The translations under genes were made by a program, and so were the position numbers. This document shows positions 17,163-25,430 of a stretch of DNA of 64,000 nucleotides, in pieces. The DNA is from Candidatus Rhodoferax randersensis (lineage in GTDB: Bacteria > Pseudomonadota > Gammaproteobacteria > Burkholderiales > Burkholderiaceae_C): contig JADKEH010000006.1 of assembly GCA_016718155.1 (NCBI GenBank), positions 301,337-365,336 on the forward strand, in the 5' to 3' direction. Numbering within the stretch: position 1 is the first letter of the stretch; each line of letters starts with the position of its first letter. The notes below the pieces were generated by a model that saw nothing but the letters and a program-made list of their open reading frames with translations, ran no database searches and had not been told where the DNA came from.

Positions 17163-19253
17163 TCAGGGCTTGACCAATGGCTGGGTAGCTGCCGCCGCAC
17201 CGCCGACAGCCGGCAACTGCGGACCTTCGTTGACCGGAACCATGAGGCTGGGTGTGGGTTGCAGCTCTCTTTGCCCGCTGCGCATCTGATCGTAGCGGTC
17301 CTGCGAGAGTTGCAGCGTGGCCTGAGCGTCGCGCACCACGGTCGGTCGCAGGAACACCATCAGATTGGTCTTCTTGCGTGAGCGAGTCTCGCTCTTGAAC
17401 AGGTTGCCAAGGAACGGCACGTCGCCCAGACCAGGCACCTTTTCCTGGCCACCGACATATTCGTCCTGCAGTAGACCGCCCAGCACCACGATGGCGCCGT
17501 CTTCGACGATCACGTTGGACTCAATCGTGCGTTTGCTGGTGGTGGGGCCACTGCTGTTGCTGACGGTGGAGGCCAGTACGTTGGAAACCTCCTGGTACAC
17601 CGACAGCCTGATCGAGCCGTTTTCGCTGATCTGCGGTTTGAACTTAAGTGTCAGGCCGACGTCCTTGCGCTCGATGGTCTGAAACGGATTGACCGAACCG
17701 GCCGACGCGCCGGTATTGGTGAACTGTCCGGTCAGGAAGGGCACGTTTTGGCCGACCACGATCTTGGCCTCTTCGTTGTCCAGGGTTAGCAGATTGGGGG
17801 TGGAGAGCACGTTGCCACTGCCGGTCTCTTCCAGGAACCGGCCGAGAAAGCCCAGTACATAAACGCCATTGATGTTCTGGGCCGCCCCGAAGTTGAAGCC
17901 CCGGCCTGGCACCGACTCACGACTGGCAGCCTTTATCGCCAGATCGATGATGTTCTTGCCACCGGTGCCAAAATTGGTGCCCAGCAAACCGATCACGCTG
18001 TCACCGTCCTTGCCTATCGGGCCCTGCCACTGAATGCCAAACTCGGCCGCCTTGTCGGCGCTGACTTCGACAATCAGGCTTTCCATGAAGACTTGGGCGC
18101 GCCGGCCATCGAGCTTGTCGATCACCGCGCGTAATTGCCGGTACTGCGGCTCGGTGGCGGTGATGATCAGCGCATTGGTCGACGGATCGGCCTGAATCTG
18201 TCCGCCGGTGGAGGGCTGGCTGCTGGCCACTGTGGTTGCCGCCGCGCCGCCAGCGGCGGGGGGCGTGCTCGCAGCTGCGCCGCCTCTGGCATCGCTGGAA
18301 ATGGCCGCGCGCAGCGTGGTCGCCAGTTTGGTGGCGTCGGCGTTCTTGAGGTACACGACGTAAATGTTGCCGGCCGCCCCATTGGCGCCGCTGGTCGGTC
18401 GGTCGAGCTTGGTGATCAGTGACTTGACCAACGCCACCCGGGCCGGATTGGCGGCGCGCAAGATCAGCGCGTTGCTGCGCGGCTCCGCCACCAGCGTGGT
18501 CCGGAAGCTGGCATCGCCCTGCGCGCCGGGAGCACCCCCGGCGCCGGAGGACTCGATCAGCCGCAACACCAGCGGCGCGAGATCGATGGCAATCGCGTGT
18601 TGCAGCGGGATGATTTCGATGTCGGTGGCGTTGGAGACATCCAGCGCGGCGATGATGCGGCCCATGCGGCGCAGGTTGTCGGCGTAGTCGGTGATGATCA
18701 GCGAGTTGTTGCCGGGGTTGACGTTGATGGTGTTGTTGGGGCTGATGAGTGGCCGCAGCACCGGCACCAGGTTGGCTGCGGTCTCGTAGTTGAGTTTGAA
18801 GATTTGCGTGACGATTTGGTTGGCCGTGACGCGCTCGGTAGCAGAAGGGTCGGCCAGTGTGACCGATCCCCCCTGAAGCTTGGCATCGGCTTCGGGCACG
18901 ACCTTGTCCAGGCCGGCGGCATCCACCACCGTATAGCCCTGCAGGCGAAGCACAGCCAGGAACTGGTTGTAGGCCACCGTGGGCGAAACCGGCTTCTCGC
19001 TGACCAGGTTGATGGTGCCCTTGACGCGTGGATCCACCACCACGTTGCGCCCGGTGATGGCCGCCATGGTGCGGGCGACGACTTCGATTTCGGCGTTGCT
19101 GAAATTGAGAGTGATGGGTTCGCCCTTTTGTGGCGCACCGGTTGACTGAGCTTGGGACACCGGCCCGACAAGGCCCATGGCCAGCACCAGACATATCTGT
19201 ACTGCTATCGAAATAGTAGTATTCCTAGGCGTATTGAGGGGGATCTGTTTCAT
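17163..19253 (-). CDS. gspD: Type II secretion outer-membrane secretin GspD
   Basis: GspD forms the outer-membrane channel. The 696-residue precursor has a signal peptide (core about residues 14-30, ending VSQAQ), an N0 domain (NFSNAEIEVVARTMAAITG), repeated N1-N3 domains with the NPGNNSLIITDYADNLRRM signature, and a secretin domain with the typical VPFLGNLFKSETRSRKKTNL near residues 605-625. Low-complexity Gly/Ala linkers (about 325-350) sit between N2 and N3, as in relatives. It lies 6 bp after gspN and 12 bp before gspE. Confidence 0.96.
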   Translation of the reverse strand: MKQIPLNTPRNTTISIAVQICLVLAMGLVGPVSQAQSTGAPQKGEPITLNFSNAEIEVVARTMAAITGRNVVVDPRVKGTINLVSEKPVSPTVAYNQFLAVLRLQGYTVVDAAGLDKVVPEADAKLQGGSVTLADPSATERVTANQIVTQIFKLNYETAANLVPVLRPLISPNNTINVNPGNNSLIITDYADNLRRMGRIIAALDVSNATDIEIIPLQHAIAIDLAPLVLRLIESSGAGGAPGAQGDASFRTTLVAEPRSNALILRAANPARVALVKSLITKLDRPTSGANGAAGNIYVVYLKNADATKLATTLRAAISSDARGGAAASTPPAAGGAAATTVASSQPSTGGQIQADPSTNALIITATEPQYRQLRAVIDKLDGRRAQVFMESLIVEVSADKAAEFGIQWQGPIGKDGDSVIGLLGTNFGTGGKNIIDLAIKAASRESVPGRGFNFGAAQNINGVYVLGFLGRFLEETGSGNVLSTPNLLTLDNEEAKIVVGQNVPFLTGQFTNTGASAGSVNPFQTIERKDVGLTLKFKPQISENGSIRLSVYQEVSNVLASTVSNSSGPTTSKRTIESNVIVEDGAIVVLGGLLQDEYVGGQEKVPGLGDVPFLGNLFKSETRSRKKTNLMVFLRPTVVRDAQATLQLSQDRYDQMRSGQRELQPTPSLMVPVNEGPQLPAVGGAAAATQPLVKP

Positions 19254-19259
19254 GCGGTG

Positions 19260-20078
19260 TTAACCCACTTTGATGATGGAGCGCGCGCCGTCGCGTCGGC
19301 CAAGGATGTTCAAAAGGTTGGACAATGCGTCCAGCCGATCCGGTGCGGCGCTGGCTTCGCCCTCGAACCGCAGCCGGGAGCCGACCCATTGCCCGCTGCC
19401 ACTAAGCTGCAGACTGCCGTCCAGGGTGCTGAGCCGCAACACGGCGGGGCTGCCGCCCTCCAATGCCAGCCGGTAGCTGCCCATCGGTCGCAGGGTTGAG
19501 AGCCGCGAGGAGATGTGTTGTGCATCGACCTGGGCGCTGCCAGCCACCATCAGGCGTCCGTCGATCCATTCTAGCGAGAAGCCTCGGGTCGACACCATCA
19601 GCGTGCCCTGTGCCTGGACCGTGTTCCAGGGCGTGCCCAGGCCCATCAACAGATCGGCGGGCCACTGCGTCGGATGGTCGGCCATGCGCAGCGTGGCGCC
19701 ACCCCAACGCGGTGCCAACTGCAACTGCCACGGGCTTGGCATGCAACAGGGTGCGTGCACCGAAAGCTCCAGGCCACGCCACGATGGTCGCATGGTCCAC
19801 TCCAGGCGATCGGGCAGGCGGCTCGATGAGAGGCTGCCGACGCCACCTGACAAGATCAGTTGAGCCGAGCCGCGCCAGACCGATCCGCGCGCATCGCCCA
19901 GCAGCACGCGTGTGCCGCTTTGGGTGCTGACGAGGTTGGCAAGCCACTGTGCCGGTGCAAACCACAAAGTGCCACCGATCAGACCGACCAGGGCGCCCAG
20001 CATCGCCCAGGCCCAGGGGGTGCGTTGCGAGGATGACGGCGATGCTGCGGTCATGGTTCGGTCGGCGCCGTGGTGCAT
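19260..20078 (-). CDS. gspN: Type II secretion protein GspN
   Basis: The 272-residue protein has one N-terminal membrane helix (WAMLGALVGLIGGTLWFAPAQWL, about 23-45) and a periplasmic domain with the GspN-type pattern LLGDARGSVWRGSAQLILSGG. GspN is a bitopic accessory protein of the inner-membrane platform. Its ATG overlaps the gspM stop by one base (TGATG), indicating coupling; the in-frame ATG at 20054 (MTAASPSSS) is an alternative. The order M-N-D-E is the known one for Burkholderiales. Confidence 0.88.
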   Translation of the reverse strand: MHHGADRTMTAASPSSSQRTPWAWAMLGALVGLIGGTLWFAPAQWLANLVSTQSGTRVLLGDARGSVWRGSAQLILSGGVGSLSSSRLPDRLEWTMRPSWRGLELSVHAPCCMPSPWQLQLAPRWGGATLRMADHPTQWPADLLMGLGTPWNTVQAQGTLMVSTRGFSLEWIDGRLMVAGSAQVDAQHISSRLSTLRPMGSYRLALEGGSPAVLRLSTLDGSLQLSGSGQWVGSRLRFEGEASAAPDRLDALSNLLNILGRRDGARSIIKVG

Positions 20079-20590
20079 CAGCGAGCCGGCAGGCTCATGA
20101 CCACGGTACCGTCCCAGGTTGCAGCGCTGCTGACCCCAGGGCTGGCGCTGATAGCCACTTTGCGCACCAGGCGCGCCTCACGGGGCACGCAGCGCGCGTT
20201 CACGCGTGCCTGGGTCAGCCATTGCGCCAGGGCTTCGGGGCTGACGCCTTTGAGCGTGACGGTGGCGCGTTCACCCGCTACCTGCAGTTGGGCGCCAGGC
20301 CCGAGCCCCTGCTTGACGGCGGTCTCCAGGGCGCGCAAGGCCTCGTCGTAAGAGAGTTTGGGCTGCGTCTGCAGCGCCTGGGCCTGGGCCTGCAGGGTCT
20401 GCATTTGTTGCAGCTGCGCATCCATTTGCCGGTGACGGGCATCGGCGCTGCGCAGGCTGCCCAGTGCTGGTGCCAGCGCCAGCCACCATAACGCCGCGGC
20501 GGCCACCAGGGCGATGGCGACGAGCACCAACCGGCGCTCTCGCTCGGCCAGCTGAGCCCACCGGGCGGCGAGGGGTCCTGTCGGTGTCAT
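20078..20590 (-). CDS. gspM: Type II secretion platform protein GspM
   Basis: GspM is a small bitopic protein of the inner-membrane platform that pairs with GspL. The 170-residue protein has a cytoplasmic start, one membrane helix (LVLVAIALVAAAALWWLALAP, about 20-40), a coiled coil rich in Gln/Ala (about 50-80) and a ferredoxin-like periplasmic domain with GAQLQVAGERATVTLKGVSPEAL. It overlaps gspL by 4 bp (ATGA). Confidence 0.9.
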   Translation of the reverse strand: MTPTGPLAARWAQLAERERRLVLVAIALVAAAALWWLALAPALGSLRSADARHRQMDAQLQQMQTLQAQAQALQTQPKLSYDEALRALETAVKQGLGPGAQLQVAGERATVTLKGVSPEALAQWLTQARVNARCVPREARLVRKVAISASPGVSSAATWDGTVVMSLPAR

Positions 20591-21816
20591 GGCTGGCTCT
20601 CCGTCTTGATACTCAAGCGGTCGCCCTCGACGCGCACCGCGTAGCCACGGGCCCTGATCTGCGTCGTGACGGCCGCGAGTTCAGTCGGTGTCAGTGCCAG
20701 CCCGGTGCCTTTGAGTTCACCATCGGAGAAGTCAAGCGTGGCCAAGGACTTGGCGGGTGGCGTCACACTGCCCAGGGCGCTGAGCAGGGACTCCAGGTCG
20801 CGCGGACCGAGTGCGCCGCTGGCTTGGCGCAAGGCAGCCACCTCGCGGGACATCTGAACCGGTGCGTCGACGACGGTTTTGACGCCTGGAAAGCTGGTCG
20901 TCAGCGTATCGCGCAGGGCGGCCTGTTTGGCACGCAGGCTGGCGTTCTCTTTCCAGGCCCAGGCGTTGAGGCCCAGCACCTGGGTCAGCAGCAAGGTCAG
21001 CACCGCCCAGCGCGCGGCACGCCAGCGTGGCGCCTGCAGCCAGGCGCGCCAGGCGTCGCCGAGCCGGCGCCAGGTGCGCGTGCGCCGATTGCTGAGCAAG
21101 TCGAACTGGGCCAGGTCCCAGCCTGATTGCACGGCTGTGAGCCAGCGCTGGCCCGCCTGCTCAATCGTCACCGGGCGCTTGAACAGTTGTTCGGCCAGTT
21201 CGGCTGCGGCGGGTTCCGCGCTGATCGCGGACGATTCGGGCCAGCCGGCCAGGGTGACGGCAACGCTGGTCAAAGGCAGCAGCGTGATGCCTACCGCACT
21301 GTGCTTGACGATCTGGGCATTGGGTTCTGCGCCGATCACGTGCAGCCGTTCGTCAGCGCCATCCGGCGAGAACTCCGGCACGACGCGCGCGGCGCTTCGT
21401 CCGGCTTGCTCCAGCAATTGCAGCGCGGCATGTAACCAGGCGCGGTTGCACGCGGCCACCCAGACCGGCGCGTCCGGTCGCGCCAGCGGTTCGATCGCGA
21501 AGTGCAACTGGCCTGGCTCATCGAGCGTGCGCTCTTCCAGCAAACCGTCCAGCACGGCGCGCAGGCGCTGCGTGCTGCCATCCTGAAAGATGTTCTTCCC
21601 CAGCAGGCCGCGCGGCAGATCCACGCGATGCCAAGCCAGTGCCTGAATCGGCACCACTGCTACCAGCTCGCTGCTGGCACCCGTGAGTGGCGGCAGCAGC
21701 GCGGCGGGCACTTGGGCGTGCTGCGCGACGCCTACGCCATCTGGCGTCAGCACGTATTCAAACGTGGTGGCGGTGCCGCTCAGCTCAAGGGGCAGGGAAA
21801 CAATCAGGGTGGTCAT
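20587..21816 (-). CDS. gspL: Type II secretion platform protein GspL
   Basis: GspL anchors GspE to the membrane platform. I start it at the ATG at 21816 (MTTLIVSLPLELSG), because the ORF upstream to 21948 reads as non-native sequence inside gspK. The 409-residue protein has an actin-like cytoplasmic domain (about 1-240), a membrane helix near 265-285 (WAVLTLLLTQVLGLNAWAW) and a C-terminal periplasmic domain with the GspL pattern YAVRVEGDRLSIKTE. It lies 19 bp after gspK and overlaps gspM by 4 bp. Confidence 0.92.
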   Translation of the reverse strand: MTTLIVSLPLELSGTATTFEYVLTPDGVGVAQHAQVPAALLPPLTGASSELVAVVPIQALAWHRVDLPRGLLGKNIFQDGSTQRLRAVLDGLLEERTLDEPGQLHFAIEPLARPDAPVWVAACNRAWLHAALQLLEQAGRSAARVVPEFSPDGADERLHVIGAEPNAQIVKHSAVGITLLPLTSVAVTLAGWPESSAISAEPAAAELAEQLFKRPVTIEQAGQRWLTAVQSGWDLAQFDLLSNRRTRTWRRLGDAWRAWLQAPRWRAARWAVLTLLLTQVLGLNAWAWKENASLRAKQAALRDTLTTSFPGVKTVVDAPVQMSREVAALRQASGALGPRDLESLLSALGSVTPPAKSLATLDFSDGELKGTGLALTPTELAAVTTQIRARGYAVRVEGDRLSIKTESQP

Positions 21817-21835
21817 GCGTGGGGAATCTCGGCGC

Positions 21836-22816
21836 TCATTGTAGAGAGTGCATCGGTACCCGCTCGCGCCAAACCACACGGGTGCTGCTGGGCGGGGGGA
21901 ACAGGTCGCGCTGCACCAGCGAGCGCTCCAGAACCGTGGTCTGACCAATCCTGAGCTGCCCGCGAACTTCGAAGAAGCGCGTGGTCAGGCTGAACAGGGT
22001 TGCGCTGGGCTCCTCCTTGACACCGCCGTCGGCCGCAAGGACTTCGGCCAAGGTCCGAAAGTGGCTTCGCTCGCGCGCCGTCACCAGCCGCTTGGCGCCC
22101 GCCATGTCGAGCGCCTCAAAGCCGGCATAGAGCACCTCGGCGCTGGCGGTGTTGACGTTGACTTGCGTGCGGATACCGTCTCTCTGCGGTGGCAGCAGCG
22201 TGATGTAGGGCTTCAAGACTGCCAGGCTCTGTGGCGACAGGCCCAGCCAGACCAGTTCCTCGACGCGCTGTGGTCGCAAGGGCGCGGCGTCGGCGGACTT
22301 GTTGTCCGGGCTGAAGTCGGACGCAAGGCGTAAATTGTCGGCCAACCGGGCCAGTTCGGCAGGCGGCAAACCAAGCAATTCGAACAGCTTGGTAAATTGC
22401 TTGCGGGCAATGTCCTCGACCTGGCCGTTGTAGATCAGGTTGGTCACGTTCAGGCGGGACTGCAGGTCGGTGATCTGCCCCGACAGAAAGGCGTCCTCGC
22501 CCAGTTCGTCCACATTGGTCTGGTTGTCGCGGTCAGCGGCCAGGAAGGTGGACAGTCTGGCTTCCTCCAGCGGCACCGCCCAGGGCTCGGCCAGATGGTC
22601 GGCGGTGGTGCCGGTGCGGCTGTCTTCGCGCAACACCAGCCGCGACCAGTCGAGCGCACCGGTCAGCACCCAGGCAGACTGAACCCGCGCGCGTTCGGCC
22701 TTTTCCACCTCCACGCTGCGCCATTGCTGCCACAGCGCGGCAGCGGCGACGGTGGCCACCAGGGTCACGGTCAGCATCGCCAGCAGGATGGCAGCGCCAC
22801 GCTGCGCCGTCCTCAT
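21836..22816 (-). CDS. gspK: Type II secretion minor pseudopilin GspK
   Basis: GspK caps the pseudopilus tip with GspI and GspJ. The 326-residue protein starts MRTAQRGAAILLAMLTVTLV, with the class III leader cut before GAAILL; as in other GspK proteins, the residue at position +5 is not Glu. Its large globular domain holds the conserved DLQSRLNVTNLI and TQVNVNTASAEVLYAGFE helices. The ATG overlaps the gspJ stop (ATGA), fixing the start at 22816 rather than 22849. Confidence 0.93.
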   Translation of the reverse strand: MRTAQRGAAILLAMLTVTLVATVAAAALWQQWRSVEVEKAERARVQSAWVLTGALDWSRLVLREDSRTGTTADHLAEPWAVPLEEARLSTFLAADRDNQTNVDELGEDAFLSGQITDLQSRLNVTNLIYNGQVEDIARKQFTKLFELLGLPPAELARLADNLRLASDFSPDNKSADAAPLRPQRVEELVWLGLSPQSLAVLKPYITLLPPQRDGIRTQVNVNTASAEVLYAGFEALDMAGAKRLVTARERSHFRTLAEVLAADGGVKEEPSATLFSLTTRFFEVRGQLRIGQTTVLERSLVQRDLFPPPSSTRVVWRERVPMHSLQ

Positions 22817-23508
22817 GAACGGGAGCCCCCATAGGCGGGCGGCGCCCAATCACGGGTCAAAACGCCGGCCAGCGAGTGTCCCGGTGGCAGTGTCAGCACC
22901 AGGCGGATGCCATCCGGGACGGCGCTGGTCGTGGCACCAAACGGGTTGACTGGCAATTCCGCAGTGGTGGACAGGGGGTTGCTCCAGCTATTGTTGCGGT
23001 AGTAGAAGATTTGCCATTGCGTCAGCGGTGTCAGCGTCACCTCGCGTTTGCGTTCCTCGTCGCCAGGATTTTGGGCCCATAACGCGGCCTTCTGCCAGGC
23101 CAGTTGGAGTTCACCGCGGGTCTTGAGTGGCGGTGACTGCCAGCGCAGCCAGTGGCCGGTGCTTTGGTCGCCACGACGGGTCCAGGCCACCACCAGCCAG
23201 CCGTCGGCCACGGCGGTGGCGTTGCGGCGTACCAGGCGCAGCGCGCGGCCATCCCAGTCCAGCACCGGTGGCGGTGTATCGCCCTTGGGGGTCTGAGCCG
23301 ATGGCGTTACCATGGCGTCGAGGTCGGCGCCCCATTGACTCAGGCCGGCTTGCAGGGTCAACAGCTCATCGGCGCGCTGGGCCGTCTGCGACTGGGCGCG
23401 GTGCATGCCATCGAGCCCTTGCCAGCTCATCATGGCCATCAGCGCCATGACGCCCATCGCCACCAGCAATTCGATCAGCGTGAAGCCCTTCTGGTGGTGG
23501 CCCATCAC
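22813..23508 (-). CDS. gspJ: Type II secretion minor pseudopilin GspJ
   Basis: GspJ is part of the tip complex GspI-GspJ-GspK. The 231-residue protein has the prepilin site KGFTLIELLVAMGVMAL (cleavage after Gly8, Glu at +5) and a beta-rich domain with VRRNATAVADGWLVVAWTRR. It overlaps both neighbours by 4 bp (ATGA), giving tight translational coupling with gspI and gspK. Confidence 0.94.
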   Translation of the reverse strand: MMGHHQKGFTLIELLVAMGVMALMAMMSWQGLDGMHRAQSQTAQRADELLTLQAGLSQWGADLDAMVTPSAQTPKGDTPPPVLDWDGRALRLVRRNATAVADGWLVVAWTRRGDQSTGHWLRWQSPPLKTRGELQLAWQKAALWAQNPGDEERKREVTLTPLTQWQIFYYRNNSWSNPLSTTAELPVNPFGATTSAVPDGIRLVLTLPPGHSLAGVLTRDWAPPAYGGSRS

Positions 23509-23894
23509 AGTCGTCCCACCACGGTGGAGAGCCGCAGGATCGGACTCTGTTGGTCAAATACTTGCGCGTCAACCCGGCGGAAATTGGGGTTGGGGGTGGG
23601 TCGCACGGCGACCTTGATGGTCAGGCTGCGGCCCGCCTGTTCGCAAGGCACATCGTTGTCGCCAACCCCCGGCATTTGATGGGACAGGCGCATCTTGATC
23701 AGTTCGTTCTCAGCGCAGACGTGGGCCAGCAGGGTATCGGCCTGGCGCTGCGCGTCGCGACTCAGCGAGGCGGTCGATTGCAGGCCGGCAACCAGGGCCA
23801 CCGCCACGATGGTCAGGGCCACCAGCACCTCAATCAGGGTAAAGCCAGCGGCGCGGGATGGCTGGAGGCAGCGCGCCATGCGTGGGTGTCTCAT
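23505..23894 (-). CDS. gspI: Type II secretion minor pseudopilin GspI
   Basis: The 129-residue protein has a prepilin site AAGFTLIEVLVALTIVAVA (cleavage after Gly17, Glu at +5) and a short globular domain with HVCAENELIKMRLSHQMP, the GspI pattern. The start at 23894 (MRHPRMARC) is chosen because its ATG overlaps the gspH stop (ATGA); the ORF upstream to 24035 lies in gspH in another frame. Confidence 0.93.
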   Translation of the reverse strand: MRHPRMARCLQPSRAAGFTLIEVLVALTIVAVALVAGLQSTASLSRDAQRQADTLLAHVCAENELIKMRLSHQMPGVGDNDVPCEQAGRSLTIKVAVRPTPNPNFRRVDAQVFDQQSPILRLSTVVGRL

Positions 23895-24373
23895 TGCTGG
23901 GCACTGACGGCGGTATCCGCCAGGATGGCGAATGGACGCACGCCATCCGTTGCCAGGCGCACCACCCGCCCTGGACGACTCGTTGCCGCCAAAGTGACCG
24001 TGTTTGGGCCAATGATGGGCTCGGGACCGAGCCACAGCGCGCCGTCAGCGCTGGCGCTGGTTTGCGGGCTCAGCCAGGCCTGGGCCTGGCTGCCGCCAGG
24101 CAAACCATCCAACACAAATCCGGTGGGGGTGACCGTCCAGCGAACTGGCACGCCGCTGGCGCGGGACTGGGCGCGGGCCGCCTCCAGCAAGGCGCCCAGG
24201 CGCAAGGCTTCGCGTTCCAGTGCCGTATCGGCACTGTCCCGCAACGAAAGGCTGACCGCGGCGGTGGCCGAGGCGATGATGGCCACCACCACCAGCAACT
24301 CCAGCAGCGTGAAGCCCTTGCTTGCAGGTCTGCCGTGCGGTGCGAACGGTTTGATTCGGCGGCTCGGGGTCAT
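23891..24373 (-). CDS. gspH: Type II secretion minor pseudopilin GspH
   Basis: The 160-residue protein starts MTPSRRIKPFAPHGRPASKG with the prepilin site SKGFTLLELLVVVAII (Glu at +5) near residue 20. The globular GspH domain follows (LEAARAQSRASGVPVRWTVT). It has the DGVRPFAILADTA C-terminus. It starts 28 bp after gspG and overlaps gspI by 4 bp; the longer ORF to 24463 lies within gspG. Confidence 0.92.
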   Translation of the reverse strand: MTPSRRIKPFAPHGRPASKGFTLLELLVVVAIIASATAAVSLSLRDSADTALEREALRLGALLEAARAQSRASGVPVRWTVTPTGFVLDGLPGGSQAQAWLSPQTSASADGALWLGPEPIIGPNTVTLAATSRPGRVVRLATDGVRPFAILADTAVSAQQ

Positions 24374-24401
24374 GTCACGCGGGCCCGCTGACGAGGCGGT
24401 G

Positions 24402-24842
24402 CTACTGCCAACTCCCGATGTCGGCGTCTTTGCCCTCGCCGCCGGCCTGCCCATCGGCACCAAACGACAACACGTCCACCTCGCCCTTGACGCCGGGGTT
24501 GAGGTACTGGTAGGGGCGACCCCACGGGTCCGCTGGCAGCTTGTCCAGGTAGGGGCGCCAGTTGGCCGGAATGGAGCCGCTGGTTGGCTTGGTCTGCAGC
24601 GCCTGCAGGCCCTGCTCGGCGCTGGGGAAGCGCTGGTTGTCGAGCTTGTAGAGCTTGAGCGCCTGCATCAGGTTGTTGACATCGGTCTTGGCCGCGGTCG
24701 CGCGGGCGTCATCGGCCCGGTCCAGCACATTGGGCACGATCAGCGCCGCCAGCACGCCGATGATGACCAACACCACCATCAGCTCGATCAGTGTGAAACC
24801 CGCTTGCCGCAGGCGCTGGAGTGGGCGCGAAAAGTGTGTCAT
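24402..24842 (-). CDS. gspG: Type II secretion major pseudopilin GspG
   Basis: GspG is the main subunit of the pseudopilus. The protein has the prepilin site QAGFTLIELMVVLVIIGVL (Glu at +5), the helix ALIVPNVLDRADDARATAA, and the calcium-loop and C-terminal signature DPWGRPYQYLNPG and LSFGADGQAGGEGKDADIG. I use the ATG at 24842 (MTHFSRPLQ) but 24854 (MIEAM) is possible. It heads the minus-strand operon, divergent from gspC by only 9-21 bp. Confidence 0.95.
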   Translation of the reverse strand: MTHFSRPLQRLRQAGFTLIELMVVLVIIGVLAALIVPNVLDRADDARATAAKTDVNNLMQALKLYKLDNQRFPSAEQGLQALQTKPTSGSIPANWRPYLDKLPADPWGRPYQYLNPGVKGEVDVLSFGADGQAGGEGKDADIGSWQ

Positions 24843-24863
24843 GGCTTCGATCATAATCGCCCG

Positions 24864-25418
24864 ATGCAATTGAAACCGCACAGCATCTGGTGGCCACGGA
24901 TTGCGAGCTTTTTGCTCTGGGTTGCGGCCGCCGCCAGCTTGGCATTCTGGGGCCTGAAATGGTCCGGCATGGGCGCCAAGCCTTTGGGTGTGCCCAGCGC
25001 GGGCGCGCTCGGTCCAGCGCCGGTCGATCCGCAGGCCATGGCACGCTTGCTGGGTGTGGGCACCTTAGCGGTGCCGGCCACGGCAGCACCCAGCGTTGCC
25101 AGCCGTTACACGCTGATGGGCGTGGTGGCAGGCCCGCATGGCGCCGGGGTGGCCTTGATCTCTGTCGATGGCAAACCAGCCCGACCGGTCGAGGTCGGTG
25201 CGCCGGTGGACGACCAGTTGGTGCTGGTCTCGGTGGCGTCACGCCAGGCGGCGCTGTCCGCCCGTGCCAATGCGCCGGCCTCCGTCACGCTGGATCTGCC
25301 GCCCCTCAAGCGCAATGCGCCCCTGAGTCCGTCCCAGCCAAGCCCGACCGCGTCGCCGGGCCAGGTGCCCAAGCCCAACCCGTTCGAGGCCTTTCTGCAA
25401 AAATCATCGCCGATCTGA
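24864..25418 (+). CDS. gspC: Type II secretion inner-membrane protein GspC
   Basis: GspC links the inner-membrane platform to the secretin. The 184-residue protein starts MQLKPHSIWWPRIASF with a membrane helix at about 12-31, then a linker and the homology-region domain ASRYTLMGVVAGPHGAGVAL with SVDGKPARPVEVGAPVDDQ. It ends in a Pro/Ser-rich tail and has no PDZ domain, as in short GspC forms. It is divergent from gspG. A CATAAT hexamer six bases before the ATG suggests a leaderless transcript. Confidence 0.88.
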   Translation: MQLKPHSIWWPRIASFLLWVAAAASLAFWGLKWSGMGAKPLGVPSAGALGPAPVDPQAMARLLGVGTLAVPATAAPSVASRYTLMGVVAGPHGAGVALISVDGKPARPVEVGAPVDDQLVLVSVASRQAALSARANAPASVTLDLPPLKRNAPLSPSQPSPTASPGQVPKPNPFEAFLQKSSPI

Positions 25419-25430
25419 GTGCGGCCGCGC

